Source of the DNA: Campylobacterota bacterium
GTDB taxonomy: Bacteria; Campylobacterota; Campylobacteria; Campylobacterales; Sulfurospirillaceae
DNA: 6,441 nt
Assembly (NCBI GenBank): GCA_009930355.1
Contig: RZYK01000119.1
Span: 1 to 6,441, forward strand
Reading direction: 5' to 3'
The notes beneath the pieces are model-generated. The model was given only the letters and a program-made list of their open reading frames with translations. It searched no databases and was not told where the DNA came from. Below are positions 5,409-6,441 of this stretch, piece after piece. The position numbers and the translations under genes were made by a program. Each line of letters begins with the position of its first letter. Within the stretch, counting starts at the first letter, position 1.

Positions 5409-6441
5409 TTAAAGCACTTTTGAAAAATTTAACGCACTGTTCCATCGCGCTATCAAGCACTTTTTCATCTTGTCCTTCAAGCAAAATTCGCAATAAATTT
5501 TCCGTACCAGAATAGCGAATTAAAACCCTTATTTTGTGACTTTCAAGTTCTGCAACCAAAGAGGCATAACCTTTTAGATCAGCGAGTGGAATTTTATTAT
5601 CCACTTTTATGTTTTGCTGAAGTTGTGGATAGAGTTCAAAAGGATTCAGTAATTGACTCACTTTTTTCTTCTCTGTGAGTATACAGTGCATCACAGCGAG
5701 AGCGGCCACTAACGCATCACCTGTTTTAGCAAAATCAGAGAGAATAATATGCCCACTTTGTTCCCCACCAAAGTTAATTTTTTCTCGATATAAGCACTCT
5801 AAAACGTTTTTATCTCCCACATCACAACGATACGTTTTAATACCTGTTTTTGCTAAATAATCTTCTAACGCTTGATTGCTCATAACGGTAACACAAACAC
5901 CTTTGTTAGCTAACCTGTTTTGACTCTGTAAGAAGGTTGCAATTTTGCCCAATAATTTATCGCCATGGATTGGATTACCATTTTCATCCACAACCACCAA
6001 CCTGTCTGCATCACCATCAAAGGCAAAGCCCACATCAGCACGCAAACGGCGTACTTCATCCCCCAACTCTTCAGGATGCAAAGCACCGCAATTGAGGTTA
6101 ATATTGCTTCCATTTGGGTCATCATTAATCATTACAACATCCGCACCAAGCTCACTAAAAATGGTAGGAGCAACTTTATACGCTGCGCCATTGGCCGTAT
6201 CTAAAACAATACGAACCCCTTTAAGTGTCAAAGATTTTGGAAAAGAGTTTTTGATTTGAACAATATAACGACCAATCACATCATCAACTCTTTTAGAACG
6301 TCCAATATCAAACTCCATTTTTTGATTTTTTTCAATTAAATCATCATCAAAATAGATTTTTTCAATCTCCGCTTCCTCTTTTTCACCCAATTTATTGCCA
6401 AAGCTGTCAAAAAATTTAATGCCATTGTCAAAATAAGGGTT
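5401..6441 (-). CDS. glmM: Phosphoglucosamine mutase, 5' end cut by the window
   Basis: Interconverts glucosamine-6-phosphate and glucosamine-1-phosphate, feeding UDP-GlcNAc synthesis for peptidoglycan and lipopolysaccharide. The visible 346 residues are the C-terminal three quarters of a family of about 445. The frame stays open to the right edge, beginning NPYFDNGIKFF. That is the end of the ASHNP active-site loop, so the phosphoserine lies two codons outside the window. Downstream are the metal-binding DGDADR (6018-6001), the sugar-binding GGEQSGH (5769-5749) and the phosphate-binding RYSGTEN loop (SGTEN at 5511-5497). An asparagine stands where E. coli has proline in SGTEP, as I recall for Campylobacter and Helicobacter. 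There is no true start inside the window; the TTG at 6390 is an internal leucine codon. It ends TAG at 5403-5401, overlapping lspA. Confidence 0.97.
   Translation of the reverse strand, partial: NPYFDNGIKFFDSFGNKLGEKEEAEIEKIYFDDDLIEKNQKMEFDIGRSKRVDDVIGRYIVQIKNSFPKSLTLKGVRIVLDTANGAAYKVAPTIFSELGADVVMINDDPNGSNINLNCGALHPEELGDEVRRLRADVGFAFDGDADRLVVVDENGNPIHGDKLLGKIATFLQSQNRLANKGVCVTVMSNQALEDYLAKTGIKTYRCDVGDKNVLECLYREKINFGGEQSGHIILSDFAKTGDALVAALAVMHCILTEKKKVSQLLNPFELYPQLQQNIKVDNKIPLADLKGYASLVAELESHKIRVLIRYSGTENLLRILLEGQDEKVLDSAMEQCVKFFKSALNE

Noticed and set aside
6388..6390. Apparent glmM start at a TTG codon
   Set aside because: The frame continues to the window edge with conserved GlmM sequence (DNGIKFF), so this codon is internal.

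Overview
The window is an AT-rich bacterial chromosomal segment whose genes resemble those of Campylobacterota (the former Epsilonproteobacteria). The threonyl-tRNA synthetase is very close to the Campylobacter form as I remember it, and a glmM-lspA pair is typical of that phylum. A Sulfurospirillum-like genus is my best guess, but this is recalled similarity and not a database result. I see no mobile element, CRISPR array, phage gene or dedicated defence system.

Translation block, minus strand, about 1-2845. In transcription order it holds tRNA-Val(GAC), thrS, infC and rpmI, with rplT expected just beyond the left edge. The tRNA lies 50 nt upstream of thrS with no convincing terminator between, so the two may share a transcript. 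The thrS stop and the infC start overlap by 4 nt, and infC must start at TTG because an in-frame stop lies just upstream. The 125-nt infC-rpmI spacer folds into a 55-nt composite hairpin with a 10-bp perfect outer stem. That is where one would expect ribosomal-protein autoregulation or partial termination.

Divergent spacer, about 2846-3031. It holds candidate promoters for both directions and a leader of about 100 nt before the next gene. The only gene on the plus strand, 3032-4936, encodes a five-helix membrane protein with a periplasmic sulfatase-fold domain of the LtaS/OpgB/phosphoethanolamine-transferase superfamily. Its substrate cannot be read from the sequence.

Envelope block, minus strand, 4959-6441. 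glmM (cut by the right edge) and lspA overlap by 8 nt and are probably translationally coupled. GlmM supplies glucosamine-1-phosphate for peptidoglycan and LPS, and LspA removes lipoprotein signal peptides. A 10-bp hairpin terminator lies between the converging genes and contains the lspA stop codon in its loop.

Most of the window is ordinary housekeeping sequence. The parts worth a second look are the RNA-level features (infC-rpmI hairpin, TTG start of infC, tRNA-thrS junction, terminator overlapping lspA) and the unassigned substrate of the sulfatase-fold transferase.
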